From positions 1 to 64,000 of the forward strand of contig JARBJD010000291.1 of assembly GCA_033064195.1 (NCBI GenBank): a stretch of 64,000 nt of DNA, read 5' to 3'. Source of the stretch: Blattamonas nauphoetae. Its lineage: Eukaryota; Preaxostyla; Oxymonadida. The position numbers and the translations under genes are program-made. Below the pieces are notes generated by a model. It saw nothing but the letters and a program-made list of their open reading frames with translations, was not told where the DNA came from and did not search any database. Shown piece after piece: positions 18,101 through 31,136 of this stretch. The first letter of the stretch is position 1, and the number at the start of each line of letters is the position of its first letter.

Positions 18101-21100
18101 CGTTTAGTGGAGCAGCTGGAACACCATGGATGGTCGGAGCAGTATGGAGAGGAGTGTCTGCAAGCACATAAGAGAGGAGGAGCAATGGGTACTGCTTGTG
18201 TTTTGATGATTTCTTGATGATGCCGTTGTTTTGGCTTCCCGAAAAGCGAATACAGCGGCTGATGGACTCGGCTACCCATTGATTGGTTGTTCCGAGGAGG
18301 AGTTCCATCAGCAGGTCATTGTGCTCGCTGACCAGAAGGCTGAGAGGTTTGCTGATTCTCATATACTCCGAGACGATGAAGAGGGGGGGCACACACCAAG
18401 TAAACGAGACGAGACTGACCATCTGCAGCAGAAAGGTGCTGAACATGCCCGAAAGGTCGAAGTCGATGGTGAGTTGGATGGTTCTCGTCTCCAGTCCATT
18501 CAGCATCGACACAAGGAGGCCCAAGAAGATGTGAATGTAGTCAGAGATATTTAAATCGCCGGTCATGTTGGAGAGGATCCAGCGGATCCAGACGAGGATG
18601 AAGTTTGGATCGTGGAGACACGCCAGATACACCAGCTCAGCCATTTCCCTCCCGGAGACGTCGTACATACGCATAACCGAAGAGGGAAGAAGGGAGAGGT
18701 TCAGTGGATGAAGAAGGGGGATGTTGGTAGGCTGGACCGTGTCCAAGTAGGATCCCAGGTCGGGCGTGACGTGCTGTTTGAAGTTGCGCAGGTCAGACGA
18801 GTAGTCCGGCTGGGCGATGTTGTACTGTTGCTGGAGTTGCTTCCCGACGAGGCGAATCGTCGAGACCCAGCTGTCTGACTCAACGATCGCCAGCGACTTG
18901 ACACAGGCGAAGATGCATTGTGAGACGCTCAGATGGGTTGACTTTCGCCACGTGTCTGGAATGTCATCCTTGTCCTTGCTGCTGTAATCGTCTTTGACGA
19001 AGCGCGAGAGGTGGTACGCAACGTGGTGGGAAGCAAGGATGGCTGAAGAGTGTGGTGAGAGGAGGGCAAAATCGTTGAGGAGGGAGATCAGGGTGATCAT
19101 TGGGAGACCACATGATCGTCGCCCGATGAAGAGCTGAATGACGAGGGCAACGAAGCGAGATAAAACGAGCAAGTTCTGGTTGGTCGGCAACTCTTGTGGC
19201 TTTGATGTGAGTTTCTTGAGGAGCTCGTCAAGAGTGCACGCCATTGCGGTGAGGACAAGACGAAGGAAGTACATCCGCTCATCGCTGGAGCGGAAGAGGT
19301 AGGAAGTGAACGTGGACTGTATTGTTGCTCCCTCTTTCCTCTCGTCCTCCATCTCCCGAACGAGGAAGGCGAGGAATTGGACCGCGTTGTGGTGACGCTG
19401 CATGAAGATTGTCTCCATCTCCGCATATCTCTTCCCCATCACGTCTGTCTGTTCCTTGCTCGAGTGGAGGAAGTACTGAAACCAGATTGGAGTGATGGCC
19501 TGTTCAGAGGCGCTCGATGCTTTCCCCAACGATTCCGACTCTGTGTTCCACATGGCTCGGATCAGCTGGAAGAACTCGTCTGACGAAAAGAGAGCATTCT
19601 GAACGAGGACAGAGTTGAGCTTGCCGATCTCGCCTGAAAGATGGGATGGGACTGGTGCAACAGCAACGTTGCCCTGACTTTTGGAGAGAGAGTAGTGCGG
19701 GATGCCTTCCATGTTCAGCTTTGGGATTGGCACGTCCTGTTCAGCTTCGTTCTCAGCGAAACTCATTTGGATTGCCACGCGAAGATCTTCATCGTCAGTT
19801 TCATCCAACACAGCTTGCATCTCTTTCTCTTTGAGCGCTTTCGCCTCCTTCTGCTTCTTCTCCACAAAGCCAGCCTCCTCATCGGCGACGAAGGAAGGAG
19901 TCTGCTCCCACTCGTCGAGTGGAGTGTTGCGTTGGTAAATGAGGATGTAGGCCGAGTGTGTTTTGGGGATGGGCGTGTCGACGTACTCGTTCGTCGTGTA
20001 GTCGTAACTTGATTCGTAATCCTCTCCGCCAAAGCAGACGTCGGCAAGGTCGCCGGGGTTGAACAGCGTGACTTGCCTGTCGTTGAACTCGTACCATTCT
20101 TCCACACCTCCCGCTTCGGCAGAGACGCGGATGAGAGAGTAGTAGTGCCCTCCGCGTGCGTCTCCCATGTGAACCACAACTCCCATCAGCCTGTACACGG
20201 CACTCTCGTTCCTTTCCTCCTCCGTCTGCTCCTCCTCTGTTTTCTTTGTTGAGGCTCCTTTAATGGACATGAACAGCTGCTCCCCGTCCATCGTACTCTC
20301 CCTTTTGTCAAAAGTGGACTGAAGAAACTTCGTCAGGTCGAGCTCGTCAAGTGGAAAGTCAAAATAGTCGTTCAGTTTGGTGTCCTCGTTTGTGTCATAG
20401 TTGTGGTCGAACCGCTTCAATTGGATGAAGAGAGTGTTGGGCAATTCAGACAAAAGGGTCCGTTTGAATGCCTCGCCTTGGTTCCCACAGACCGAACAGC
20501 GATAGCCACTGTCTCCTCCAATTGCATCGGCTTCGTTGGCTACCTCCAGTGCCTTCAGCAGACTGCGTTCTTTGATGTCCACTGTCAGCAGGTTGAATGG
20601 CTGCTTGGTCTGCGAGACGTGGCCGCACACTCCAACGATCTTCTGGTCGAAGCAGCCGTAGAAGAATCGCTGGACTGCATTCGGAAGATTGTCCATTGCA
20701 AGGACAGTTTCGAGTTTGTCCATGACGGTTGTCAGAAACTCGACGGAGTCTTCTTGGAAGAGAACATTTATCGGCTGCCCATTTCGAATAACATGGCGAG
20801 CGAATTCAGCAGTATCGATTGAGGAGAGTCGTGTTTCCTGCAGGTGCGCATACAGTTTCTGGAGGTGAATCCAAAAGTCCACACTCTCTCGTTCCCTCCG
20901 CCGCATGCTCATCCGCTCCCGACACGGTGGAGGGTAGCTGTCCTCATCGATCTCGTCGGGCATGGTGGGTGTGTGTGAGAAGAGAGTGTACCGCAGCGGA
21001 GTGTGCATGAAGAGCTGCTGCAGGACAGAGTTGATGTAACAAGTTGCTCCGAGGTTCTTCAGACCAGCAAAGGGGAGTATGCGAGGCCCACACGTCGTGT

Positions 21101-24100
21101 CCATCGTCGGAGGGTTCATCAGGACAGGCTGGATGACTTCCGAGTAGCACATCCCAATGCCCGTCGAAAGAGCGATGTGCGACTGTTTGGTGAGGCTGTT
21201 GAATACGGAGAGGAGGGAGGCGACGTGCTTGCGTGTGGTGGGGTGGTGGATGCACAGGTCAGGTCGGTCAGAGCGAGGATGGAAGAAGACGTTGAGGAGG
21301 TACTGCAGGAGAGAGTTCTGAGGGTCCAGAATCACATTATCGATTTCAGTTGGAGTGATTGTATTCAGCTTGCGCAACAAAGGTGGGAGGATGGACGAAA
21401 CGATGTTGAGGAAGGGATCGGGAGTGACAAATGAATCGGTTGGAACGTGCTGGGAGAGTTGGAAGATCAGAACCTTGACAAGCCGAGTCAGTGAACGGGG
21501 TTGAGCGGAGAAGAAGACGAAGACATGGGGATACGCTTGGAAGGAGGGGTGTGAGGTGAATGAGTTGCAGAGTGTTCTGGTTTGTTCCTCGAAGAGGGGT
21601 GGGGAAGAGGAGAGTGTAGACAAAAACGGAATGAAGGAGAGGATGTGGTTGACAAGTTGCATCGAGAATGAGGAAGGAGGGAGCAAATCAGAAGGAAACT
21701 CTTCTTTCGACAGAAAGTCGATAACCTTCCGACAAGTTTTGAGAACTGGTGGGGTGAGATTCGCGACGAGAAGTGGTGTTGCGTACAGGCAGAGAGTGGG
21801 TGAGAAGAGGAGCGGGATGACAGTCGTGATGTGCATCTTGGAGATGAGCCCAAAAAGAACGATGAGGCTCTCGAACAGATCGGCACGTTCGGGTGATCCA
21901 TCGAGATGGCTGATGGTGTTGGACCCGACGGCAGCGATGAATGCTTGGGAGTCAAATGAATCTGAGTGAGACAAGAGAGACGTCTGAAACTGTTGGATGG
22001 ACTGAGGATTGAGGAATGAAGTGAACGAGTCGTCGTCGAGTGTCAAGAACGAAAAAGGAGCCGTGGCTGTGGTGTGAAATGGAGACATGATGGGGATTGT
22101 GCGAGACTCAGGTGATGCAAGGGGGACATTGATGCCGGTTCCGAGAAGACAGGCAACGTGCAAGATCGACAGGACGAGAGAGACCAAGGCAGAGAGGTCC
22201 AACGCAGTCATGTCAGTGTTGAGAGTGAAGCAGGACGTGCGAGGCGCGAATGTGCTGAAAGTTTGGGGAGTGAATGGGAGGTGGACGTCCTCTTTGACCA
22301 TCTGCTCCAACAAGGCCTTCATCGAAGAGCCGGCACGGGACTTTACAAACTCAAGGAGGAGGGTGGTGACGACGGCGACGAGATTGAGAGTGGATTTGGT
22401 GATTTCGTACGTGAATGTGGGTGTGTTCATCATGTCACTCACGATCTGGAAGAGTAACTTGATGAGGCAGAGAAGGCCGCCATTCTGGACGAACCTGCTT
22501 CTCCAATCTGAGATTCTGAAATGCTCGTCAGTGAACACCACCTCACCCCCTTCCTGAGCGGAGAATGTGATGGTCAGGGTTTGTCCAGGGATGGCGTGTG
22601 GGACTTGGACTGACTCTGTCGAGACGTCTGTCTGGTCTGCGTCGAGGAGTTGTTGGGTCTTTTGGCTGGCTGTCTCCTTAATGAAGGAGTTCAGCACTTG
22701 AAGAGTGTAGAGAAGAGACGGGTTGTTGACCTGGAAATCAGTCGTGGTGACAGTGAAGAGGGAAGTGAGAGAAGGTCCGTCTGACAGAGCAAGGGCTTTT
22801 CGGATACGCGGAGACGAAGGGATGCGGCGGATGATCGTCGAGCATGTCTCGTTCAGAGAGGGAGAGAAGTTGGAGGCTGCAGTCAGGAGGTCGAGGTTGT
22901 GCGAGAGGAAGAAGGCAGGGTGATTCATGTGCGGTAGGTTGCTGAAGGGGAAAAGGTGTGCAGACGATTGTCTGTCGAATGGTAAGTTGTACCCCTGCGA
23001 GACTAAGAAGACAGTGTTAGCTGGGTAGATGAAGATGGGATCCACTCTGTCCTGAATGGGATGATTGTTATGTGCGATGCGAACGAGGTGTGGCGCAGCC
23101 GATTTGAGGAGAGTCGTAGCTGCCTCCCGCAGTGACTGGACGCAGTCGATTTCGGTCATCGTCTCTATCGTCTTGCTGGTGCCTTGGTGCACTGAGACAT
23201 ATGTCTGCAAAACATACGGGCGAGTCATCAGAGGACCGTGCCGTTGGATGGCCTTGCGCTTCTGTGGAGGGATCGAACAGTCGTACTTCTGCAGCAGGAA
23301 GAAAATCAGATTCGCAGCGTTCTCTGCCTTCAGGACGGAGCGAGCTTCCTCAAACGACAGAGTGCCAGTGGAGTCGAAGCTCAGCGAGGAGAGGACGCCC
23401 AGCGAGCGGACGAGGATGTCGGAGAGAGTTCGATCAGGTGCTTCCGTCTTCGATCGGTGGCCAGATTCAGAAACTGCAGCCAGGACGACTTTCCAGAGCA
23501 CATTCGACGGGTCTGACTTGGACGTCCGCTTTCGAAGCCGATTCACGCTCCGTCCAGTCCACTCGGTCTGCCCAGGAGGGGGGAATATGGGGACACCTGC
23601 ATGAACCGCTGCTTCCCAAACGTAGTTGACGAAGATAGAGCGTTTGAGGGGACTGTTGATGATTGCTGTTGGAACGACTTTCGAGAAAGACTCCAGGATG
23701 AACGAGAGAGCCGGCGGAGGAATAGAGGAGGGTGAGAGGGGGAGGACGTTGGGCTGGTCTTTTCGAGTGGCCGGGTCCACGCAGAGCGCACGAGACCAGA
23801 GCAACTCCGACCCGAGATGGAAGTGACGATTTTGGAGTGTGGTGAGAGACACAAGGGCGATGGTCTGCTCGTCCTCGACCATCGCACCCACCACGCTGTA
23901 GTCCCAGATGAGGGTGGCCAGGTCGAGGTAGTTCGGGATGTGGAGGGTACACGCGATGAGCTGGTTGATGAGTTGGAAGATGTATGAGAGGGCCTCACGA
24001 TATGTGAACCGCGTGAGGATGTGGTCAGAGACAGGAAGGAGCTTCGGATTCACAATCAAACAGTTCGGCTTGCCCGGCTCGTCAGTTGGCTCCTTTTCTG

Positions 24101-25739
24101 TCGGGTGTTGGAAGGAGACAGTGGGGTCGTAATGTGGGACGAAGAACGAGGGGACAAGAGGAGGGTCAGCAGCTTGTGCATCCATCCGGTGCGAGAAACT
24201 GAGTGCTTCCCTCACTCTCTGCTGGTAGTCTCCCCAAAAGAAGACGGAGTCGAAGAGAAGGTCGGGGCAGTGCTGCAAGACGACGGAGTAGAAGTTATAT
24301 TGGTACTGCGGGTTCTGCTTCTGTAGACCGTTGAAAAGCAGCTGGACCTGTGGAAGGGACTTTGAAGAAGAGGCGAGGCGATACAGTTCGCGGGCGACGA
24401 TGTCAGGACCTTCGACCGTGCGGAGGAATTGGAGGCTGGACGAGATGTCGTTGATGGTCTGCAGGAAGAGGTTGTGTGGGATTGGATGAGCGAATTGAAG
24501 TTTGGGATCGTCGATGACAAACTGAAGGAGGAATGCAAAGAAGTCTGCGAAGTGCGGAGAGGCCTCCTTCGACAGGAGGAACGACACGAGGAACGAGATG
24601 TGCTCCGCAGTGAGCTTTGTCGAGATGTGAGACGGGAAGGAAGACGTCAAGTCGGTGAACGATGCCTTGCTCAGTTCCTCGCTGGACATGAGGATGGTGT
24701 TGACGAAGAAGAGGAAGTCGCCGTCGCTGAGGGCGTCGATGCATCGCTTCAGCAGCTTCACAACGTCTTTGTTCTCGGCTGTCCGCTGCACGAAGTGCGT
24801 GTCCCAGAGGGTGGCCAGTTCGGGCACGGTGATCTCCCTCTTCTCGACGAGGTAGAGGAACACTCGCGAAAATTGTGAGATCAGGCTGACGTGTGATTGC
24901 GGTCCAAAAATCGCCTGAATGACACCCTCTCTTCGGAAGCACTCAGCAAGGGCGTTTGGAGTGGTGAATGTCGCGCCCTGCTTCATCAGGAGGGGGAGTT
25001 CATACAGTTGGAGGTGAGGATGGACGGGCTGGACAACAAACTTTGAGAAAATTGTGAGTCCTTCCTTTTTTGTCTCCAAAACAGGGCTTTTGAAGAGAGA
25101 CAGACCAACCAGCAATCCAAGTTCTTCTGTTGCTCGCATTAAGGATTGAGTATCTTCACCAGTGGCAGCTGTGATCCGGAGGAACCTTTCTGATGAGCGA
25201 AGAAAGCGACGAGGGGCGCTTCTCAGCGTTGGAGGGAGGGTTTCGTAATTGATGGTAATTAGACTGGCTCTAACCCTTTGAAAGATGAAGTCCAGTTGTT
25301 CATGTGTTAAAGGTGATGTTTTAAACTCATTGAATGCAAAGAAACTGAGTTTGAAGATTCTGGATTGAGTTTCGAGCGGAAATAATTGTGAGAAGTCATC
25401 TGTGAGGAGGAGTGCGAGACAGTCCTCAAAAACTCCATCCTCACGGACTACATTGATGAATCCATTTCGGAGAAGATTTCCTTGTTCGGACGACTGCTGG
25501 TATCCATACTCACTCGTTCGCAAACCTTTACAGATGAACAGAAGACTGCTGTCTATATTCTGTTTCGTTCGAAACTGAGACACAGCACATGTGAACATTT
25601 GGAGGATCTTTTGGACGATGGATTTCCAGTATACCACAGAGATATTCCTGAGAAGACGGTGAAGACATCGAGACGAGCACAGACTTTTCAGAACGAAGTT
25701 GTTGGAGAAAGTTCGCAAAATAGTCGAAGAGGAGGTCAA
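15173..25739 (-). CDS. giant ubiquitin-specific protease, USP34/USP9X type (3511 aa)
   Basis: The protein removes ubiquitin from substrates as a C19 cysteine protease. The Cys box is GLKNLGATCYINS with the catalytic Cys near residue 1566; the His box is GGHYYSLIRV with His near 1863; the third catalytic position is in YEFNDRQV. A single CxxC (CSVCG) remains of the fingers. Right after the catalytic core a segment DEDLRVAIQMSF (about residue 1988) looks like a ubiquitin-interacting motif. The rest is helical solenoid, as in USP34 and USP9X, and the total length is close to human USP34. One 31-nt intron (15755-15785) joins the main frame to a 194-codon last exon; the two parts sum to an intact frame. 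The 5' end is less sure: the frame opens at 25739, but another frame (25528-25866) could contribute a first exon. Confidence 0.9.
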
Positions 25740-25866
25740 GTGAAGATAGTTCGCTTGTTGTGAGAGTATGGTTGTTTGATGGGATGAGTTTTGTTAATTC
25801 CTCTAAGTCATGTAAGATTGTGGGTGCTAAAGACAAAATTGAACAGAATAACGATATTAAAATCAA

Positions 25867-26243
25867 ATAATTACCATTATAAGAGGATGGGGGGTGTGAA
25901 TGTTGAGAGATTACAGACTTGACGTGATCAGGACTCGATAGGACTATAAAGGATAGAAAAGAGTAGAAAATGTTTTAAAAACAAGATATACGGCTAAGTC
26001 TGTCTTTTGGATACATGAGATTGGTGAACTGAGAGAAAGACGAGGATCGAAGCGTAATTTCTTTACGTCGAGGAGGTGTTGAGATTAGAGCGATTTAATG
26101 AACATCAAATGTGTACTTTATGTGATAGAGAATTGTCTGAGGACATTTATCTGTGCTTTTGCCAGAATCAACGAGAATGGAGTGATCCGCCCTCTTTTCT
26201 CAATTGAATCTTGCTTTCGTCAGATACTGTTCATTTTATTCGT
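25867..26243. promoter_or_regulatory. divergent promoter region
   Basis: About 375 bp between the divergent starts of the giant protease gene and the DHHC-family gene. It is moderately AT-rich. No clear TATA box or shared element stands out by eye; both genes must be driven from here. Confidence 0.4.
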
Positions 26244-27662
26244 ATGAGATGTGCTACGTGTCCAGTGATCACGGTATTTCTCATAATGTTCATCAATCTA
26301 CTCACTGTCATCTCCATTGACATCACCCCAATTCTCCAAATCTCGCTTGCCAGCGGAATTGTGATTCTTCTACTCTTTGTGTACACCTATATTTTCATGT
26401 TTATGTGTTATGTACTCACTCTTTTTTCTGATCCGGGTTATATGCCCCTTGGAAAACTGTATGGCGTGGATGCTGAACATCCAAATGGAAAATTCCGTTA
26501 TTGCACAATCTGCAATTGTTCAAAACCAGCCAGAACGCACCATTGTCCGATTTGCAACCGTTGCGTCGAGAAGATGGATCACCATAGTTCATGGGTCAAC
26601 AATTGCATTGGTCTCTCAAACCACAAGTTCTTTCTCCTTTTCATTGTCTATTCCATCTGCAATAATATGGTAACACTCATCATACACATCATCTGGGCTG
26701 TCTCTGTCATTATTTCAGAGTTTTATCACCCCTCCACAACTGCCGAATACGTCATTCTTATCCTCTTCATTGTTGCAGTGGTTGCTTCATTTATAATGTC
26801 CCTTGTTGAGCTTCCCGTCCTCTTGCACACATTTTTGAACCAATTCGACGTCATCACCACCAATGTCACCACTGTGGAGTCCCGCAATCGTCGAGCTTAC
26901 TTTGATCGCGGAGAACTGTCACGTGGACAGCGCAAGCACATGTTTGACAAAGGCTCAGTGTGTGCAAACATGAGGTCGTTCCTGGGGACGAGTGTCTGCC
27001 TGTGGGGATGCCCAACCACGCGCCATGTGGACGGGACCATTGTCTTCCAGCGGATGGAGAACGAGGCGATCCGGTCCTGGAAGAGCCACGTCCTCCTCCA
27101 GCGCTCGGAGCAGGCGCGGGAGTACCACAAACCAAAGCCCTTTGGCCCGCATCGGAAGGAGCTGCGGCGGAAGCACGTCTTCGTCGGCGACGGGTATCCC
27201 GAGTCGATGTCGGACGGGGACGAGTGGGATGGCAGGCAGGACGAGAACGCACTGCTGCCTGCAGACGACAGGCCAATCGACCTCAACGGCAGCCTGGACT
27301 CGGCGTCGTTGCACACACCGCTGTCGAACGAGATGGACAGCTTGGAGGAGGGATTCGACGAAGGAGTGCTGTTCGGGATGGTCGAGAGGGAGCAGGAGAA
27401 GCGAGGGCTCTCCTTCCAGAGCGATCCTGCCACGCCTCCTCTCCATCCACCGCAGCCTGCACCCCTCCCCGACGAAAGTGAGGACAGCGATGAGGCTGAT
27501 TGGGAGTGTTCGCAAGACGAACAGAACGACGAGTTCAGCTTCACTGCCGACAGACAAGACAACCACAGCCCGACCGACCCATCCCTCGCTCTCCTCCCGC
27601 TCGCCCTGCCGAAGCGGTCGAAACGTTCGAAACGGAAGAATCATTCGAAGCCAAAACGGTGA
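26244..27662 (+). CDS. DHHC-family membrane protein with DHHS in place of DHHC
   Basis: 472 aa with the palmitoyltransferase plan: two membrane segments (about residues 8-27 and 33-62), the Cys-rich domain ([21 protein letters not shown]), the signature, two more membrane segments (about 130-155 and 170-200), then a long acidic cytosolic tail ending in a basic patch. The zinc-binding Cys and His of the Cys-rich domain are present. The signature reads [13 protein letters not shown]: Ser115 (AGT, 26586-26588) replaces the Cys that carries the acyl group, and the following Pro is also Ser. In known enzymes DHHS abolishes transferase activity, so this is probably a pseudoenzyme, unless the base is an error. 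The ATG at 26244 is chosen because an upstream in-frame stop leaves only non-ATG starts. Confidence 0.85.
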   Translation: MRCATCPVITVFLIMFINLLTVISIDITPILQISLASGIVILLLFVYTYIFMFMCYVLTLFSDPGYMPLGKLYGVDAEHPNGKFRYCTICNCSKPARTHHCPICNRCVEKMDHHSSWVNNCIGLSNHKFFLLFIVYSICNNMVTLIIHIIWAVSVIISEFYHPSTTAEYVILILFIVAVVASFIMSLVELPVLLHTFLNQFDVITTNVTTVESRNRRAYFDRGELSRGQRKHMFDKGSVCANMRSFLGTSVCLWGCPTTRHVDGTIVFQRMENEAIRSWKSHVLLQRSEQAREYHKPKPFGPHRKELRRKHVFVGDGYPESMSDGDEWDGRQDENALLPADDRPIDLNGSLDSASLHTPLSNEMDSLEEGFDEGVLFGMVEREQEKRGLSFQSDPATPPLHPPQPAPLPDESEDSDEADWECSQDEQNDEFSFTADRQDNHSPTDPSLALLPLALPKRSKRSKRKNHSKPKR

Positions 27663-27826
27663 CATGGAAATATCTTGCAACTCTTCATTTCTGACCACTC
27701 GACTCTTCATTCTGCTTTGTTCTGTTCTTCGCCCACTTCACTTCTTCCTTTTCGAGTGCGTGCTGTTTGCCAAGTTTCTGTCTGCCGTTCGGAAGGCGCC
27801 GGTATCCTCTCTGACTTGTGAGGACA

Positions 27827-29819
27827 TCACTTCAGTCTGCTCTGGTCCCGTTCGCGCAGAGAACTCATCATTCTGTCGACTGTGCGAGGCGACGGGCTGA
27901 AGTCTTCCGACATCCCGTTCGAGCGATGTCCAAAAAATTGGGCGTAGGCAGCAGGAATCTGCCGTTCGATGAGTCTGAGGTGCTCCCGCTGAGCAAGCAC
28001 CGCGTTGTAGCTCTCGTGTGAAACGTCACGCTGATGGAAGGCAGTGAGGGCGAGCACAACAACAGCGACGATGATGCTGATCGTACGAGTGAGGACGAGG
28101 ACGAGATGTTGAGAGGAGGGAGGGAGGCGCGGGACGAGGAGAGTGTTGACTGAGAACGGAAGGACGGAGAGCAGAAGGACGACGGGTCGAGCGGGCCGTG
28201 TCGACGGGGATGAAGTGGCAATGGATGCAACAAAGACGCCGACGATGGTGGTGAGAAACGTGGAGATCGTGCACGTGCGGTCTGGAACAGGCAGACGACA
28301 GTGATGAAGGAAGAAGAAACAGACGGAGGATGCGGAAGGTCGTGTCGAGGAGGGCCTGGAGTCGTGCCTGGAGGCGAGCGATGAAGCTGTCGATGTATGA
28401 GTTGTATTCGTCGATGAGGTGCTGGTTGGTCTGGCGAGAGATGAGGAGAGAGCATGCATACCGTCGACTGCTGCTCGAGTGTGGAGAGAGAGGTGTGTGC
28501 CTCTCCGAAGCGCTCCTTGTTCATTGTCTGAAAAGAGCGAGACAAAAGACGAGAGATTCAGGACAAGTCGAGAGGATACCACAATTCCTGTGAGCTGGTC
28601 GCCCATCTCCTTTTCCGACTCGACAAGGCCAGCCTCGCGTTCGATTGCAGACGAGACAGCATCGCTCAGCGTCCACAGCAGAGTGTTGATCTCAGACATG
28701 ACCTGGAGGAACAAATGTTGTCGAATGGAGACACACCGCCTGCACATTTTCGGTGTTTGTCTGTTCCATCTCGGCGAGCTCCCTGATTCCAGAGAGGGTG
28801 GTTTCCTCGCCCTTTGCCACTCCTCCCAACACACCCGCAGAGTTGCTCTGCAGCTGCTGGATCCTTTCAATGCCTGCTGCCACCTCGACAGCACATGCCG
28901 AGACTGCCGCATGCTCTGCAGCCACACTGGCCATGAGCGAGTCGAGCTGGCGGAGGGCAGACAAGTGGGAGATGAGGCTCGCCTCCAAGTTGGATGTCTG
29001 GCAGGTCAAAAAGAGAGGAGGCATACAATGGCTTGTTGGTCCGCAACAAACTCAGCTTGTCTTGATGCTGTCTGCTGCGATAGGGCGACAATTGTTTGGA
29101 TGTCGCTGCCGAGTTCATCTGGGGGTGTGAGTGAAACACAGGAACACACTGCCATCTGCTTGGAAGTTCTTAAGATCTGACAAAAGGGCTTCGTTTTGAT
29201 CACGAAGAAGGTCCTGAAGTCGGGTGAGTTCTTTCGAGACCAATGTCTGTTCGGATTTCAGCGAATTGATCGTTGAGATGGATGATTCGAGGATTCCAAT
29301 AGCAAGGGCGGTTGTTGTCGATGAAAAATCAATGTCGTCATAGATACCAATCGGTTCCGTTTCTAAAATTGATGAGTCTTTTTGTGCTCTCTCAAAAAAC
29401 TGTTGTTGTTGGACATTTTCGCATAATGTATGTATATTGGATGACCACAGTTGGATAATCGCTAAATCATCTTTATTGACACGTTTAAGACATTTTTGAA
29501 GGCTTGCACCAGCTTTGCAAGGATATAGTGGCCTTCCTAACAGAATAAAAGGTTGAAGTAGTTCCAGACCTGTAGCATTTGAAAAACAGTTCATCAGCTC
29601 CAAAGAACATCGTAAACTAGCTTCTGTGGAAATGCTCGCACAGTCCTCCGGAAAAGAAATTGTTCTGAGGCAATTCCTTTCAGTCGCACTTTGCAGGGCG
29701 ATATCTTGAAGGTCTTGAGGTTTTGTCTTAGAATGTGTGAAAAGACGCATGGGATTGAACAAATTTACAGAGGTACCGAGATGACAAAACACAACAATCA
29801 GAAGAAAAGAAGTGATCAT
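27827..29819 (-). CDS. KAR5/GEX1/Brambleberry-family nuclear fusion protein
   Basis: Seven exons; introns at 29119-29149, 28998-29026, 28704-28737, 28528-28582, 28431-28461 and 28282-28324 (29-55 nt) give exactly 590 codons. The protein has a signal peptide (MITSFLLIVVFCHLG), then a Cys-rich domain with the family spacing: NCLRTI, a Cys pair around RCSLELMNCF, GRPLYPC, LQKCL, and an aromatic block ending WSSNIHTLCE. Long coiled coils follow, then at least two hydrophobic segments (about residues 450-540) and a polar tail. This is the plan of yeast Kar5, plant/algal GEX1 and fish Brambleberry, which sit in the nuclear envelope and are needed for nuclei to fuse after gametes merge. Identification is by motif and order, not by search. 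It converges on the DHHS gene with 164 bp between stops. Confidence 0.75.
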
Positions 29820-30001
29820 TTCTCAATCGATGAAAAAAATAAGGGAAAAAGATGTCTCGGTGCAGTTGGAAGAATATGAGTGACAGAATGCAATGAAGTT
29901 CGTATGAAAAAGAAACGCAAGATAAAGAATTGCGACGAGCTCGAGAAGTGAATCCAAGCAGAAAACGAGACAACACAGGCATGTCGAGTCGAATAAGTTG
30001 T

Positions 30002-31093
30002 TCAATCATTCTCCAGAGGCATTCTATGTGAGAGAGATCAAAAAAAGGAAAAAAAAAACTCATTGGAGTTGATATTGTGGGAGAAACTGTCCTCGGAGTC
30101 TGGAGAATTTGGACGAGAATCGTTGTTCGGATTTGCGATTGTATGATTTGCTCTTTGAGCATAGAGATGTTGGTGAAAAGCATATTTATCCAAGACAAAA
30201 AAGTTCTTATGTGCTGCATATCTGTCATGAAGGTAAAGTCGAAGTTCGTATGTGCCGACAATCCAATCCCTGACAGAATGATGAATACAGATGACGAGAA
30301 AAAAATGTGTGAGAAAAAAAGTATAAATCACACTCAGTAAGTTCTGTAAAGACGTAAAATACTTCCAACTCTATTGGGTCGAGATCGCAGACGACAATTT
30401 GGTAGTCATTGGGCTGTGAAGAATGTAGAGATGAAAAAAGGACAAAAACATACGGCTTTGAGAGAAAACATGGAACAGAATTGAAAAATGAAGATAACAT
30501 GAAAGATGTCAGACTTGCACCATGCGAATTCCTGATAAAAAGTTTGTTCGAACAATGACGATGGTGAGAACAAAAATCAGACCTCAAAATCCAGACAACG
30601 GTCCCATACAGTTCCGGCTAGCGAAAAGAATATAACAAAATAAGGAGAACAGAAACATGGATTCGGTTGAGTGTGATTCTCGCCTGGATCCGACGGACTA
30701 GATGAAATACGGAAGTACACATAAACCAAACTATTCGCTTCAAAAAACCCATCAGATGGAGTTGTAATTTCACCTCTTTCGCCAGAACTATCGCAGTATC
30801 GAAGATCACAATTGATTCCAGATGACGATGAAAAAACATGAAATATAGACTTGAAGAACGTAATATCGGTGACTTTTATCGCAGAAGGATCTTTATCGAG
30901 AGTTTCATGAAATACATCCTCGATATAGCAACAGCAACATGTCCGGATCATGGAAAGAAAAAATGTGGTCTATTTGCGAAAGAAACGCTAAGATAATATT
31001 CATTGGAAGTAAATCCACCGAAGAGCACATTTTACACAGTATGACATTATTTCTTTCACGTTCTGACCATCCAATCGAATTCTCATCTTTCAT
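30002..31093 (-). CDS. multi-exon gene of unknown function
   Basis: Reading GT-AG junctions on the minus strand gives a coherent chain: MKDENSIGWSERERNN..., a Cys cluster (RTCCCCYIED), a domain with SGINCDLRYCDSSGERG and SLVYVYFRI, then YQIVVCDLDPIELEVFYVF, DWIVGTYELRLYLHDRY and an acidic Asn/Ser-rich end closing at 30002. The introns are T-rich, about 42-70 nt, and some multiples of 3 leave the choice between splicing and read-through open. The four-Cys run near the N-terminus could be a lipid-attachment site. No family is recognised. The start lies only 43 bp from the divergent phosphodiesterase gene. DNA between this gene and the KAR5 homologue (29820-30001) shows nothing clear. Confidence 0.45.
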
Positions 31094-31136
31094 AAGGGAT
31101 GATCAATCCCGGTCGTCGTGACACGTCGCTCCTGCC

